From JASDSY01 sp041441465 (GTDB lineage Bacteria; Muiribacteriota; UBA9980), in the NCBI GenBank assembly GCA_041441465.1, contig JASDSY010000022.1, positions 62,001 to 126,000 of the forward strand: a stretch of DNA of 64,000 bases. Direction: 5' to 3'. Made by a program: the position numbers and the translations under genes. The notes under the pieces were generated by a model. The model had not been told where the DNA came from. It was given only the letters and a program-made list of their open reading frames with translations, and made no database searches. This document shows positions 8,668 to 17,585 of this stretch, piece by piece (positions within the stretch are counted from its first letter, which is position 1; every line of letters begins with the position of its first letter).

Positions 8668-10728
8668 TTATTTTTTTGCCCTTCTTTTAAATTTTGTCAC
8701 GCTCTTAATGTCAGCGGTATCGCCGCTCGCTTTAGCCGACGCCGGCAATTTTCCGCCGATCGCGATTATCTGGTCGCGGTATTTCGAAGCTTCCTCGAAG
8801 TTTAAGTTGATCGCAGCGTCATACATTTTCTTTTCAAGATCGGCGATCTGTTCGGTCAAGTCGGCGCCGCCTGCAGCCGCCGAAGCTTCAGGAGTAAGCG
8901 CATCATCAGGCGACATGCTTTCGAATATATTCTTAATAATTGTTTTAGGCGTAATATTATGAGTTAAGTTGTATTCCTGCTGTATTTTACGGCGCCTGTT
9001 AGTTTCGTCGATCGTGGCTTTCATGGAATCGGTCATGCGGTCGGCGTAAAATATCACGAGCCCGTTAACATTACGCGCTGCACGGCCGCAGGTTTGTATC
9101 AACGATCTGGCCGAGCGTAAAAACCCTTCGCGGTCGGCGTCCAATATCGCCACCAGGGAAACTTCCGGCAGATCAAGCCCTTCGCGCAAAAGATTTATAC
9201 CTATCAGCGCGTCGAATTTGCCGAGCCTTAAGTTCCTTATTATTTCGGTACGCTCGAGCGTATCGACTTCGGAATGCAGATATTGCGCCAACACGCCCGC
9301 ATTTTGAAGGTAGGTCGTCAGGTCTTCGGCCATCCTTTTTGTAAGCGTCGTTATGAGTACTCGTTCATTTTTAGCTGCGCGCTTTTTTATTTCGGAAATA
9401 ATATCATCGACCTGACCTGCCGTTGGCCTTACGACAATCTCAGGATCGAGAAGGCCGGTCGGCCTGATTATCTGTTCGGCGATAAGATTTTTCGATTTTT
9501 TCATCTCATATTCGCAAGGCGTTGCCGAAACATAGAGCACCTTGTTTACGGCTTTTTCATATTCAGCAAACTTAAGCGGGCGGTTATCGTAAGCAGACGG
9601 CAGACGGAAACCGTATTCGACGAGGTTTTTCTTGCGCGCATGGTCGCCGTGCTGCATGCCGGAAATTTGAGGGATCGTTATATGAGATTCGTCGATTATG
9701 ACAAGATAGTTTTCCGGGAAATAATTTATCAAAGTTTCGGGCGGAGTTCCAGGGGCGCGCTCTGAAAGTATTCTGGAATAATTTTCAATGCCTTTGCAGT
9801 ATCCGAGTTCTTTTATCATTTCTATATCGTAATTAGTACGCTGTTCAAGTCTTTGCATTTCGACAAGCTTGTTGTCGCGCTTTAGCTCGAAGAGCCTTTC
9901 TTCGAGCTCTTTTTCGATATCTTTGACAGCGCGCGCCCTTATAGCCTCAGGCGCTATGTGGTGGGTCGCCGGAAATATCGCCACTCGATCCATCTCTTCC
10001 TTAATTTCGCCGCTTACCTGGTCTATAAGCATTATTTTCTCGACACGGTCGCCGAAAAAATTTATCCTTATGACGTCGCCGCCGGATGCCTGTACAATTT
10101 CAAGAACGTCGCCGCGCATGCGAAACATCGAACGCGCCAAATCCATAGTGGTCCTTGTATATTGCATCTCGACAAGACGCCTCAGAAGCGAATTGATGTC
10201 ATAATCGCAATCGAGCTGTATTAATATCTTCATGCTTTCGTAAATATCCGGCGAACCGAGGCCGTATATGCAGGAAACCGACGCGACAATTATGACGTCA
10301 TTGCGGGTAAGAAGCGCATGAGTAGCGGCATGGCGCATCTTATCGATTTTCTCGTTTATATCGGAATCTTTTTCGATGTAAGTGTCGGAATGAGGAATGT
10401 AAGCCTCAGGCTGATAGTAATCGTAATAACTCACGAAATACTCGACCGCGTTCTGCGGGAAAAATTCCTTGAATTCGGTGTATAGCTGCGCTGAAAGAGT
10501 TTTATTGTGAGTAATTATAAGGGTCGGAAGCTGAAGGCGTTCTATCACATTAGCCATCGTGAATGTTTTTCCGGAGCCGGTAACGCCGAGAAGCGTTATG
10601 TGACTGCCGCCCGAATTATAACCGTTAACGATCTTTTCGATCGCCTGCGGCTGGTCGCCGGTCGGGTTATATCTCGAATTAAGCTTAAACGGTTTATTTT
10701 TAAGAAAATTATCGATTTTAAGATACAT
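8668..10728 (-). CDS. uvrB: Excinuclease ABC subunit B
   Basis: The 686-residue protein (family about 670) verifies DNA damage in nucleotide excision repair, together with UvrA and UvrC in the cytoplasm. Walker A is GVTGSGKT (about 48-55). The damage-probing beta hairpin is in the YYDYYQPEAYIP region, and the helicase motif II is DESH. The end has a UVR domain (EKKMYDAAINLNFEEASKYRDQI) that contacts UvrC, followed by a short basic tail. The ATG follows the leader after the upstream gene's terminator. The other uvr genes are not here. Confidence 0.98.
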   Translation of the reverse strand: MYLKIDNFLKNKPFKLNSRYNPTGDQPQAIEKIVNGYNSGGSHITLLGVTGSGKTFTMANVIERLQLPTLIITHNKTLSAQLYTEFKEFFPQNAVEYFVSYYDYYQPEAYIPHSDTYIEKDSDINEKIDKMRHAATHALLTRNDVIIVASVSCIYGLGSPDIYESMKILIQLDCDYDINSLLRRLVEMQYTRTTMDLARSMFRMRGDVLEIVQASGGDVIRINFFGDRVEKIMLIDQVSGEIKEEMDRVAIFPATHHIAPEAIRARAVKDIEKELEERLFELKRDNKLVEMQRLEQRTNYDIEMIKELGYCKGIENYSRILSERAPGTPPETLINYFPENYLVIIDESHITIPQISGMQHGDHARKKNLVEYGFRLPSAYDNRPLKFAEYEKAVNKVLYVSATPCEYEMKKSKNLIAEQIIRPTGLLDPEIVVRPTAGQVDDIISEIKKRAAKNERVLITTLTKRMAEDLTTYLQNAGVLAQYLHSEVDTLERTEIIRNLRLGKFDALIGINLLREGLDLPEVSLVAILDADREGFLRSARSLIQTCGRAARNVNGLVIFYADRMTDSMKATIDETNRRRKIQQEYNLTHNITPKTIIKNIFESMSPDDALTPEASAAAGGADLTEQIADLEKKMYDAAINLNFEEASKYRDQIIAIGGKLPASAKASGDTADIKSVTKFKRRAKK

Positions 10729-10756
10729 TTTTACGCCTTCGCCATAATGTTAAAAT

Positions 10757-10799
10757 TCCCGGCAGGAAAAACACTATTACTGTGCAATTACCGCCGGGA
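10757..10799 (-). terminator. Hairpin between the ATP-cone/kinase gene and uvrB
   Basis: TCCCGGC (10757-10763) pairs perfectly with GCCGGGA (10793-10799), with a smaller internal stem. On the minus strand it is followed by AATTTTAA. It could end the upstream minus-strand transcript or act as the leader of uvrB. Confidence 0.5.
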
Positions 10800-10827
10800 T
10801 TATCAGTTCGAACGAACATTTCCGTAA

Positions 10828-12168
10828 TTAATATTTATAAACCGAACCGCCTATATATTCGCGCATAAGCGAGTTCTTCGGAATAACGCTGTCGTCATCC
10901 CATTCCTCGACTGTCGAAAGGAATTCATAAATTCTCTGCGCTCTTATGAAAGCGTCCTGTTTTTTAGGGTTATCCTTATATTCCTTAACGAATTCAGGAA
11001 AATATTTAAACATGTATTTTTTATGTATCGGCAATTCAAAAGCCAGATAGCCGTTTAATATATGGTCAACCGTGCCTATAAACGGAATGATATGCCTGAG
11101 TTCGGAACGACGGACATAGTGCCAGTGCTCGAGGGTGCGTTTAGGATCGTAGCTTCTGTGCCAGGAATCGCGGACCATTCTGCGCAAAATACGGATATCG
11201 GTCCATCTGATAAACTGGCCTTTATTATCTTTAAGCTGGCTTAAGGTTTCTATATAAATTTTGAATTTTTTATCGGCCGGAACGGAACTTGTCATATCTT
11301 CATAAAGCCCGTGGAGGCTGTCGAGCAAAAGCACCTGGTTGCTTTCGAGTTTTAAAGGCACAGTTTCGGTTTCACGTTTGCCGGTTTTGAAATTATATAT
11401 GGGCTGCTGAATAGTTTTGCCTTCGAGCAGGTCGGCAAGCTGGCTGTTTATAAGCTTAAGGTCGAGCGCCTGCGGAGTTTCGAAGTCGTAATCGCCGAAT
11501 TCATCACGCGGGTGCATTTCAAGATCGAAGAAATAATTATCGAGGTTCATTGCAACCAGGTCGAGGCCTTTTTCACGAAGCCTTTCGCCTATTTTAATGG
11601 TCGACGTGGTTTTTCCGGACGATGACGGGCCGGCAATTATTATAATGCGCGCATCTTTTTTCTGGAAAAATTTTTCGCAGGCCATGGCGATATCCTGATT
11701 ATAAGCCTCTTCAGTATCTTTTATAAGCTGCACATAACCGCTTTTGCTGCGGACTTTTTCGTTAAGCATCTCAATCGAATACGCCTTGTGGTCAACAGCC
11801 CAGACCAGATTCTGCCATATTTTTTTATAAGGGATGTTTTCGGATGTCGAAAAATCTGCGTCACGATGATCTCTCTGCATCTGGTGTTCGGCACGGTACA
11901 AAATGAAAGCCTTCGAAGTTTTGGCGTGTCCGTGTTCAATCAATTCTTTCTCGATAATGTCCTGGACTTCCTCAACTGTAGGAATCTGCGGAGCCGGATA
12001 AAGTTTTCCAAGTGTGTTGGCGACTTTATTAGCTATACTTTCCGCTAATTTTTTGTCTGAACCGCCTACCGACTGCGCAGCTTTGAATATCGCATGAGTT
12101 ATCTTTTCGCGGTCAAATTCAACTACCATACCGTTTCTTTTAATAATTTTTTCTATCGTCACTGACAT
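10828..12168 (-). CDS. ATP-cone domain fused to a uridine-kinase-like P-loop kinase
   Basis: The 446-residue protein has an N-terminal ATP-cone (about residues 4-93; VEFDREKITHAIFKAA and the TVEEVQDIIEKELIEHG helix) like the nucleotide-sensing module of ribonucleotide reductases and NrdR. A linker leads to a phosphoribulokinase/uridine-kinase fold with Walker A GPSSSGKT (180-187) and the substrate segment MNLDNYFF with HPRDEFGDYDFETP. It probably phosphorylates a nucleoside or related small molecule under adenine-nucleotide control; the substrate is unknown. I chose the ATG at 12168 (AGGGG about 10 bases upstream). A GTG at 12237 would add 23 residues but has no ribosome site. A consensus promoter lies upstream. 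Confidence 0.85.
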   Translation of the reverse strand: MSVTIEKIIKRNGMVVEFDREKITHAIFKAAQSVGGSDKKLAESIANKVANTLGKLYPAPQIPTVEEVQDIIEKELIEHGHAKTSKAFILYRAEHQMQRDHRDADFSTSENIPYKKIWQNLVWAVDHKAYSIEMLNEKVRSKSGYVQLIKDTEEAYNQDIAMACEKFFQKKDARIIIIAGPSSSGKTTSTIKIGERLREKGLDLVAMNLDNYFFDLEMHPRDEFGDYDFETPQALDLKLINSQLADLLEGKTIQQPIYNFKTGKRETETVPLKLESNQVLLLDSLHGLYEDMTSSVPADKKFKIYIETLSQLKDNKGQFIRWTDIRILRRMVRDSWHRSYDPKRTLEHWHYVRRSELRHIIPFIGTVDHILNGYLAFELPIHKKYMFKYFPEFVKEYKDNPKKQDAFIRAQRIYEFLSTVEEWDDDSVIPKNSLMREYIGGSVYKY

Positions 12169-12258
12169 ACTATCATACCCCTTTTTTATATTTTTATCCG
12201 GTAACGCTACAGCTGCTTGCTTAATTATAAGCTCCACCTATAAGTATGTATTTTTAAA

Positions 12259-12287
12259 ATTATATTATAAATTCTTACGATTGTCAA
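12259..12287 (-). promoter_or_regulatory. Perfect sigma-70 promoter for the ATP-cone/kinase gene
   Basis: On the minus strand, TTGACA (12282-12287), 17 bases and TATAAT (12259-12264) are both exact consensus. The -35 is embedded in a 9-bp tandem repeat, and another TTGACA occurs 9 bases further upstream. Confidence 0.75.
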
Positions 12288-12307
12288 TATTGTCAATATT
12301 GTAAATA
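12281..12307. repeat. Three tandem 9-bp units between divergent genes
   Basis: TTGTCAATA, TTGTCAATA and TTGTAAATA follow each other without a gap. On the minus strand the units read TATTGACAA and supply -35 hexamers for the leftward promoter. The last unit supplies a -35-like TTGTAA for the rightward gene. A repressor or activator site is possible. Confidence 0.7.
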
Positions 12308-12327
12308 TTCTAATTATGTGATATATT
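12299..12327 (+). promoter_or_regulatory. Possible promoter for the glycosyltransferase-like gene
   Basis: TTGTAA (12299-12304), 17 bases and TATATT (12322-12327) match the consensus at 4/6 and 5/6. The start would be near 12334, about 33 bases before the chosen ATG. Confidence 0.4.
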
Positions 12328-12366
12328 AAGTTTTTCATAAGTTTGCGAGAGGAAATGCATTTTCAA

Positions 12367-13557
12367 ATGAGAGAGAATCCAAGGAAAAACATATTGTTTT
12401 ACCTGAGTGGACATGGTTTCGGCCACGCAGTCAGGCAAATCGAAATCATGAAGGAAATATTCAAAAAAAATATCGAGTACAATTGCGAATTTAATATTTT
12501 TGTGCGCACCGCCGCGCCTGAATGGCTGTTCGCCAATTCGTTCGGCCATTATTTCAGCGAATATTTCCGGCAGAGGCAGAGGCAATACGACAAAAAATGC
12601 TGGAGTGAACGTTTCAGGTTTTCGCATTTAATAAATGACGTCGGAACGATCCAGAAGGACAGCCTAAACATCGACTCCGATGCTACGCTTCAGAACGCTC
12701 GGAAGTTTTATCTGGATATACCCAAGCTTGCCGAAACCGAATATTCATTTATAAGGGCTAACAAGATCGATATAGTTGTCGGCGACATAACGCCGCTGGC
12801 TTTCGCCGCCGCAAACGGCACGAGAATACCGGCGATCGGCATTACAAATTTTTCGTGGGATTATATTTACGAAGGATTTCTCGATGAGCATCCGGCATTC
12901 GAAGAAGTCATAGACTGTCTTAAAACATATTACTCGCGTTGCGATTTGCTCCTGAAACTGCCGTATTCCTGCCCGCTGGACGCATTCCCTAAATCGAAAG
13001 ACGTACCGCTTTTAGCGCGCACGCCATATCTTTCACGCGAAGATGTATTCGACATTTTAAATTACGATCCGAAAGATTTTGAAAATAAAAAAACGGCAAT
13101 GATAAGTTTCGGAGGGTTCGACACTAACGGGCTGAAATTAAATGCGCTAAACGATTTTAAAGATTTCATATTTTTGACGACGCTTCCGCCCGACAGCGTA
13201 TCGGGTTATCCTAAAAACGTCAGATATGTCGATACCAGTACGGCCGGAATATCATTCGAAAATCTGTTCAAAATATTCGACGTTATTATCACAAAACCCG
13301 GTTACGGAGTGGTCGGCGACATAATATGCGCCGATTCTCGCTGCATTTATACCGACCGTGGCAATTTCAAGGAATATGATTTTTTAGTTTCATGCCTTAA
13401 CAATCACGCCAGAAGCGCAGTATATATAGAAAGGGAAAAACTTTTAAATTGCGAATTGAGCGTCGCGCTTAACGCGGCATTTAATGAAAATACAAACCGC
13501 AGCATAATCGATACAAACGGCGCACGCTGCTGCGCGGAAATAATTTGCGCGTATTAA
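12367..13557 (+). CDS. Glycosyltransferase-like (GT-B, MurG/arabinokinase N-domain type) protein
   Basis: The protein of about 396 residues resembles GT-B nucleotide-sugar glycosyltransferases, especially the N-terminal domain of plant-type L-arabinokinases. It begins with a beta strand and the glycine-histidine loop LSGHGFGHAVRQIEIM, and its second half has a nucleotide-binding-like region with ISFGGFDTNGL and TKPGYGVVGDII. The acceptor and sugar are unknown. There is no membrane segment. AGAGGAA lies 12 bases before ATG 12367; an ATG at 12355 is too close to that site and a TTG at 12343 lies before it. It is a single gene between divergent and convergent neighbours. Confidence 0.7.
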   Translation: MRENPRKNILFYLSGHGFGHAVRQIEIMKEIFKKNIEYNCEFNIFVRTAAPEWLFANSFGHYFSEYFRQRQRQYDKKCWSERFRFSHLINDVGTIQKDSLNIDSDATLQNARKFYLDIPKLAETEYSFIRANKIDIVVGDITPLAFAAANGTRIPAIGITNFSWDYIYEGFLDEHPAFEEVIDCLKTYYSRCDLLLKLPYSCPLDAFPKSKDVPLLARTPYLSREDVFDILNYDPKDFENKKTAMISFGGFDTNGLKLNALNDFKDFIFLTTLPPDSVSGYPKNVRYVDTSTAGISFENLFKIFDVIITKPGYGVVGDIICADSRCIYTDRGNFKEYDFLVSCLNNHARSAVYIEREKLLNCELSVALNAAFNENTNRSIIDTNGARCCAEIICAY

Positions 13558-13673
13558 GACGGCTCAGGCCGACCGGCGCAATAAGCGTTTTCAGGTTATT
13601 ATGCAGTTAAAAAATTTATATAAAATAACTCACCGCGAAATTAATCAATATATAATTTCAGATTTTAGATAGA

Positions 13674-13720
13674 AAAACAGCGGCATCAAAATTTTTCATT
13701 TTGAATGACCGCCGTTTTTT
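13674..13720. terminator. Bidirectional terminator between convergent genes
   Basis: An imperfect hairpin runs from AAACAGCGG to CCGCCGTTT with a central CAAAAT/ATTTTG stem. It has a T6 run on the plus side and a T5 run on the minus side. It suits both the rightward glycosyltransferase-like gene and the leftward phosphoesterase gene. Confidence 0.7.
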
Positions 13721-13764
13721 GAATTATATTTTCCTGTCTGACAAATAAATATTTCCCTTAAAAT

Positions 13765-15108
13765 TTACCATTTTATCGAACGGAAAAAATCCGATATTTG
13801 TTTGAGGATATCCTTAATCGCGTCCTGTAATTTTTTTATTTCGATTTTCAATTCATTAGAATCCTGATTTTTTGATTCGGAATCATCAGAAACCGCGTCA
13901 GAGTCAATTTTAACTTCGCCGCTGTCATCTGAGATTTCGTTATCAGGTTTTTCAGAAGGTTTTACGCTGTCATTGTCGTCTTTTTTGCTTTCGTCCGATT
14001 TATTCTTGCCGTCTGATTCATCTTTTTTCGTCCTGAATTTCGCCGGTACCTTCACTTTTCTTTCCAGGCCGGACATCCACTTTTTATTTTTGCAGTCGTA
14101 TGTTTTCACGAGTATGTAATCGTCGTTTAACGTAAGCGTATTTATCCAATTTTTTGACGTCGCCATATTGCTGTTATGTATACAGGTGACCTGTTTTTCA
14201 TATATATTTACAGGCGCATCATAATCTTTCGACGTAGCCTTTATATGCATATGGCCCGACACCCACATAAAAACCTGCGGATTATCCTTAATTATGTCTT
14301 TCATTTTATCGGCCGGCTGGATTACGGAATGGTTCATATTCATATTGTCGTGTACGGCGCTGAAAGTTCCGTAAAGCGGTGAATGGCAGAATATTACAGT
14401 CGGTATATCCTTATTTTTGGACAATGTTTCCGAAAGCCATTTAAGCTGGGTTTCGGATAACGTCGTTATGTATTTCGCTTCGAGCGCGTCAACAGAAAGA
14501 AAAACGAAAAGATAATTTTCAACTTTTTTAGAAAAATACAGATTTTTCTGGTTAAATATTTTCTTGAACCGATTAAGCTTTAATGTACGCGTCGCTTCCG
14601 TACCTTTTACTTTTTTTCCGTCCTTATTTTTATGGTCCTGGTAATAATAATCATGGTTACCGGTTATGAAATATTTCGTACCGCCTAAATTTTGAAACAA
14701 TTTCTGCGCAAGGCTATATTCCTTTTCGCTGCCTACTTCAAAGCATAAATCGCCGAGAACGGCCACCGCGTCAATATCGCTCCAGCCGTTCAGCATTTTA
14801 ACTACCTTTTCCTTGGCGTCATATGTATCATCCGAAACATGAACATCGCTTAAAAGCGCCATTACATATTTTTTCTTCTCGGGCTTCAATGAAGCGGCGG
14901 CGGCATTTATAGAGGCAGCGCCTTCATTTTTGGAATCGATAACTGTATTTTGAATCTCTTCGTGAAGGTTTTGAAGCCCGGCGCCGGACGCCGCATTGTT
15001 TTGAAAATTAAATACCGGCAATATAAGCGCCAGAAGAAAAACAAAAGCCAATACGCCTGGAAACTTATAAAAATTTTTAAAATGCATTTTTTTCCAGATA
15101 TTTTTCAT
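13765..15108 (-). CDS. Membrane-anchored calcineurin-like metallophosphoesterase, acidic tail
   Basis: The 447-residue protein has a basic N-terminus and one hydrophobic helix (about residues 17-35; signal anchor or signal peptide), then a metallophosphoesterase domain. All metal-binding blocks are present: SDVHVSD (DxH), GDLCFE, GNHDYY, CHSPLYG and GHMHIKA. A tail of about 90 residues is rich in Asp, Glu, Ser and Lys, and ends in an amphipathic helix. It is a paralogue of the next upstream gene, which lies 65 bases away and has a similar domain but no such tail. GGGTGAG precedes the ATG at 15108 (a GTG two codons earlier overlaps it). The substrate is unknown; an extracytoplasmic phosphoester or nucleotide is likely. 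Confidence 0.85.
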   Translation of the reverse strand: MKNIWKKMHFKNFYKFPGVLAFVFLLALILPVFNFQNNAASGAGLQNLHEEIQNTVIDSKNEGAASINAAAASLKPEKKKYVMALLSDVHVSDDTYDAKEKVVKMLNGWSDIDAVAVLGDLCFEVGSEKEYSLAQKLFQNLGGTKYFITGNHDYYYQDHKNKDGKKVKGTEATRTLKLNRFKKIFNQKNLYFSKKVENYLFVFLSVDALEAKYITTLSETQLKWLSETLSKNKDIPTVIFCHSPLYGTFSAVHDNMNMNHSVIQPADKMKDIIKDNPQVFMWVSGHMHIKATSKDYDAPVNIYEKQVTCIHNSNMATSKNWINTLTLNDDYILVKTYDCKNKKWMSGLERKVKVPAKFRTKKDESDGKNKSDESKKDDNDSVKPSEKPDNEISDDSGEVKIDSDAVSDDSESKNQDSNELKIEIKKLQDAIKDILKQISDFFRSIKW

Positions 15109-15173
15109 TTGCACTCACCCTTTATTTCGTTTTTTAGTTTTTTACAATATACTATACAACACAAATTAAAGTT

Positions 15174-16268
15174 TCATTTTTTTCCGTCTAACTTGACTGT
15201 TCTGCATTTTTCGGGAATGAAAATTTTTCTTTCCAAATCATAAAGCCATTTTTGATTTTTATAATCATAAGTTTTCACCAGGACATAATTTTCGCTTAAC
15301 GTCAAAGTGTTTATCCAGCAGTTATTTTTCACGGCCTTCTTATCGTAAAGGCTGCTGTTATGCAGACAGATAACCTGATTTTCATATAGATTCAAAGGCG
15401 AGGCATAATCTTTAGAAACTGCTTTTATATGCTTATGGCCGGCAACCCACATAAAGATCTGAGGATTTTGCCTGATTATAACCTTAATCTTATCGGCAGG
15501 CTGTATAACCGAATTATTTACATCTTTAGTTTTAGCGCTGACCGTAAACGTTCCGGAAAGCGGGGCGTGGCAAAGGACGACTGTCGGCATATCCTTATTA
15601 TCAGCAAGAACTTGTGAAAACCACTTAAGCTGTGTCTCCGACAGAGTTGTTAAATATTTAGAATCAAGAGAATCCACCGAAAGGAAAATAAAAAGATAAT
15701 TGCCAATTTTTCTGAAATAATAAAGCGAAGGCAGATCAAACGCCTTTTTAAAACGCTCAAGTTTCAAAGCCCTGAGCACCGAAAGATCGGCGGCAGTTTT
15801 AACCGCTCCGTGTTCCGAGTCTTTATGATAAAATTCATGATTGCCGGTTATGAAATATTTTTGTAATTTTAAGTTCTCAAAAAACTTTTTAGCGAGCTGA
15901 TATTCTTTTTCAGTGCCTCTCGCAAGGCAGGAATCACCTAAAATCGCCACCGAATCTATATCAGACCAGCCGTCAAGCATTTCGATAACTTTTCTTTTAG
16001 CCTCATAAGTTTCTTCGGAAATATGCGCATCCGCAATAAGCGCCATTACATATTCCTTTTTTTTAACGGCCGTTCTTTCGGCAATCGAGCTTACCGCGTT
16101 TAATTCGCCGGCAACCGCGCGGTCAATAGAAAATCTTAACACGCCGTAATTTTCAGATGTGTCATTTTTAAAAGCAAAAGGTTGAAATGAGAGGATTAAA
16201 AAAATAATTAAAAATGCAGGAATTATGAATAATTTTTTTTTATGAAAAGCAGCGACGCTTTTTTTCAT
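15174..16268 (-). CDS. Membrane-anchored calcineurin-like metallophosphoesterase (paralogue)
   Basis: The 364-residue protein has a Lys-rich start and a hydrophobic helix (about residues 12-30), then the same phosphoesterase core as its neighbour: ADAHISE, GDSCLA, GNHEFYH, CHAPLSG, GHKHIKA. The shared order and long matching stretches (for example the segments around LSETQLKW and PADKIK) show tandem duplication. The two differ in the loop after GNH and in the tail. GAGGGGG lies about 9 bases before the ATG at 16268; upstream in-frame starts are close to the promoter. It is first in a two-gene leftward operon. Confidence 0.85.
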   Translation of the reverse strand: MKKSVAAFHKKKLFIIPAFLIIFLILSFQPFAFKNDTSENYGVLRFSIDRAVAGELNAVSSIAERTAVKKKEYVMALIADAHISEETYEAKRKVIEMLDGWSDIDSVAILGDSCLARGTEKEYQLAKKFFENLKLQKYFITGNHEFYHKDSEHGAVKTAADLSVLRALKLERFKKAFDLPSLYYFRKIGNYLFIFLSVDSLDSKYLTTLSETQLKWFSQVLADNKDMPTVVLCHAPLSGTFTVSAKTKDVNNSVIQPADKIKVIIRQNPQIFMWVAGHKHIKAVSKDYASPLNLYENQVICLHNSSLYDKKAVKNNCWINTLTLSENYVLVKTYDYKNQKWLYDLERKIFIPEKCRTVKLDGKK

Positions 16269-16368
16269 AAACGAATCCCCCTCAAGATTTAATAAAATCA
16301 ACCGATAAACAATATCCGTCACAACAAAGTTTCGAATATTTGCTTACGGCTTGAACCTGCCGTTCTAA

Positions 16369-16397
16369 ATTATACACGCTTTGCGATTAAGTTGCAA
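16369..16397 (-). promoter_or_regulatory. Promoter of the phosphoesterase pair
   Basis: On the minus strand TTGCAA (16392-16397), 17 bases and TATAAT (16369-16374), the latter preceded by GTG. It is divergent from the rpsB promoter about 50 bases away. Confidence 0.65.
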
Positions 16398-16445
16398 TAT
16401 AAACAAGTCATATAATGTAAAACTTGACAAAAATTTCAAAAAAAC

Positions 16446-16474
16446 TTGCAAAAAGAAAAACTTTATGGTAAAAT
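16446..16474 (+). promoter_or_regulatory. rpsB promoter
   Basis: TTGCAA (16446-16451), 17 bases and TAAAAT (16469-16474) match the consensus at 4/6 and 5/6. It gives a leader of about 120 bases before rpsB. A TTGACA at 16424 has no partner -10 at a normal distance. Confidence 0.6.
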
Positions 16475-16504
16475 TATAAAACAAAACGCACACTGCTTAA
16501 TTTT

Positions 16505-16567
16505 TGTGAGGGTGCCCTGGCCGCAAAAGGTTGCAAGCGGCATGGTCTCATGAAAAAGTGCAAGCGG
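16505..16567 (+). promoter_or_regulatory. Structured rpsB leader (possible S2 autoregulation)
   Basis: An irregular stem-loop forms at 16505-16552: TGAG pairs with CTCA, CC with GG, and GCCGC (16520-16524) with GCGGC (16537-16541). The sequence TGCAAGCGG is repeated at 16559-16567, so CCGC could pair with either copy. Many bacteria have S2-binding leaders ahead of rpsB, but I cannot match this one to a known family. Confidence 0.45.
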
Positions 16568-16602
16568 TGGAGGTTAAAAAAAACCATCAGGAGGAAAAAT
16601 TA

Positions 16603-17481
16603 ATGTCAGTAGTATCAATGAAAAACTTACTCGAAGCAGGTGTTCACTTCGGACACCAGACACGTCGCTGGAACCCTAAAATGGCGAGATATATATTCGC
16701 TGAAAGAAATGGAATATATATAATCGACCTTCAGAAAACCGTCAAAAAAATTCAGCAGGCGTACAATTTCGTGAAAGACACCGTATCAGAAGGCGGCACG
16801 GTTCTTTTCGTAGGCACGAAAAAGCAGGCTCAGGAAACGATAAAAGAAGAGGCAATTCGCTGCGGAATGTATTTCATCAACCAGCGCTGGCTCGGCGGCA
16901 CGTTGACAAATTTCGAAACAATCAAAAAGAGAATTGACTTTTTGAAAAAACTCGAAAGAATGAAAGAAGACGGCACATACGATTTATTGCCGAAACGTGA
17001 AGTTTCACAGCTTGAAAAAGAACGCGTAAAACTCGAAAAATATCTTGGCGGTATCAAAGATTTGCGCACGATGCCTAAAGCGATTTTCATAATCGACCCT
17101 AAAAAAGAGCACATCGCTATAACAGAAGCGAAGAAAATGAATATACCTACAGTCGCAATAGTTGACACAAACTGCGATCCTGACGAAGTTGATTATGTAA
17201 TCCCGGGCAATGACGACGCTATCCGCGCCATAAAACTTCTCACACAGACAATTTCAAACGCAGTAATAGAAGGCCGCGAAGGCAAACAGGAAGCTCCAGA
17301 AGCAGTTGCAGCAGAAGGCGTTTCAGAAGAAGCGGCTATGCTCGACACGTCAGCTCCTGTAGAAACAAACTTAACAGCTGCCGAACAGGACGCTATCGAA
17401 GAAGTAATAAGCGACGAAGGCGAACGCAAAAACGTTGAAAAAATAGGCGCAAAACGCAAAGTTGCCGGCGCACGCGAATAA
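16603..17481 (+). CDS. rpsB: 30S ribosomal protein S2
   Basis: The 292-residue protein starts at the ATG with AGGAGG 9 bases upstream. It has the S2 signatures LLEAGVHFGHQTRRWNPKM and the IDPKKEHIAITEA and VDTNCDPDEVDYVIPGNDDA segments near the end of the core. About 60 residues after the core form an acidic Ala/Glu-rich extension ending in a basic patch, longer than in E. coli. It heads the conserved order rpsB-tsf-pyrH-frr. Confidence 0.98.
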   Translation: MSVVSMKNLLEAGVHFGHQTRRWNPKMARYIFAERNGIYIIDLQKTVKKIQQAYNFVKDTVSEGGTVLFVGTKKQAQETIKEEAIRCGMYFINQRWLGGTLTNFETIKKRIDFLKKLERMKEDGTYDLLPKREVSQLEKERVKLEKYLGGIKDLRTMPKAIFIIDPKKEHIAITEAKKMNIPTVAIVDTNCDPDEVDYVIPGNDDAIRAIKLLTQTISNAVIEGREGKQEAPEAVAAEGVSEEAAMLDTSAPVETNLTAAEQDAIEEVISDEGERKNVEKIGAKRKVAGARE

Positions 17482-17550
17482 TTCGCAATCCGGTACGTGT
17501 AAATTTAATTTAACGTTAAGTTTACTGAATTCTAAAATTATTGCTTAATA

Positions 17551-17585
17551 AAAAAGGGCGAGTTTATATTAAGCTCGCCCATTTT
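17551..17585 (+). terminator. Hairpin after rpsB
   Basis: GGGCGAG (17556-17562) pairs with CTCGCCC (17574-17580). It is preceded by A5 and followed by ATTTTC. The weak T-run suggests partial termination before tsf; on the minus strand it is the stronger terminator. Confidence 0.6.

Noticed and set aside
12169..12237. GTG extension of the ATP-cone/kinase gene
   Set aside because: The extra 23 residues are not part of the ATP-cone and the GTG lacks a ribosome site, whereas ATG 12168 has one.
16424..16429. TTGACA as rpsB -35
   Set aside because: No -10 lies at 16-18 bases; the TTGCAA/TAAAAT pair downstream fits with a 17-base spacer.
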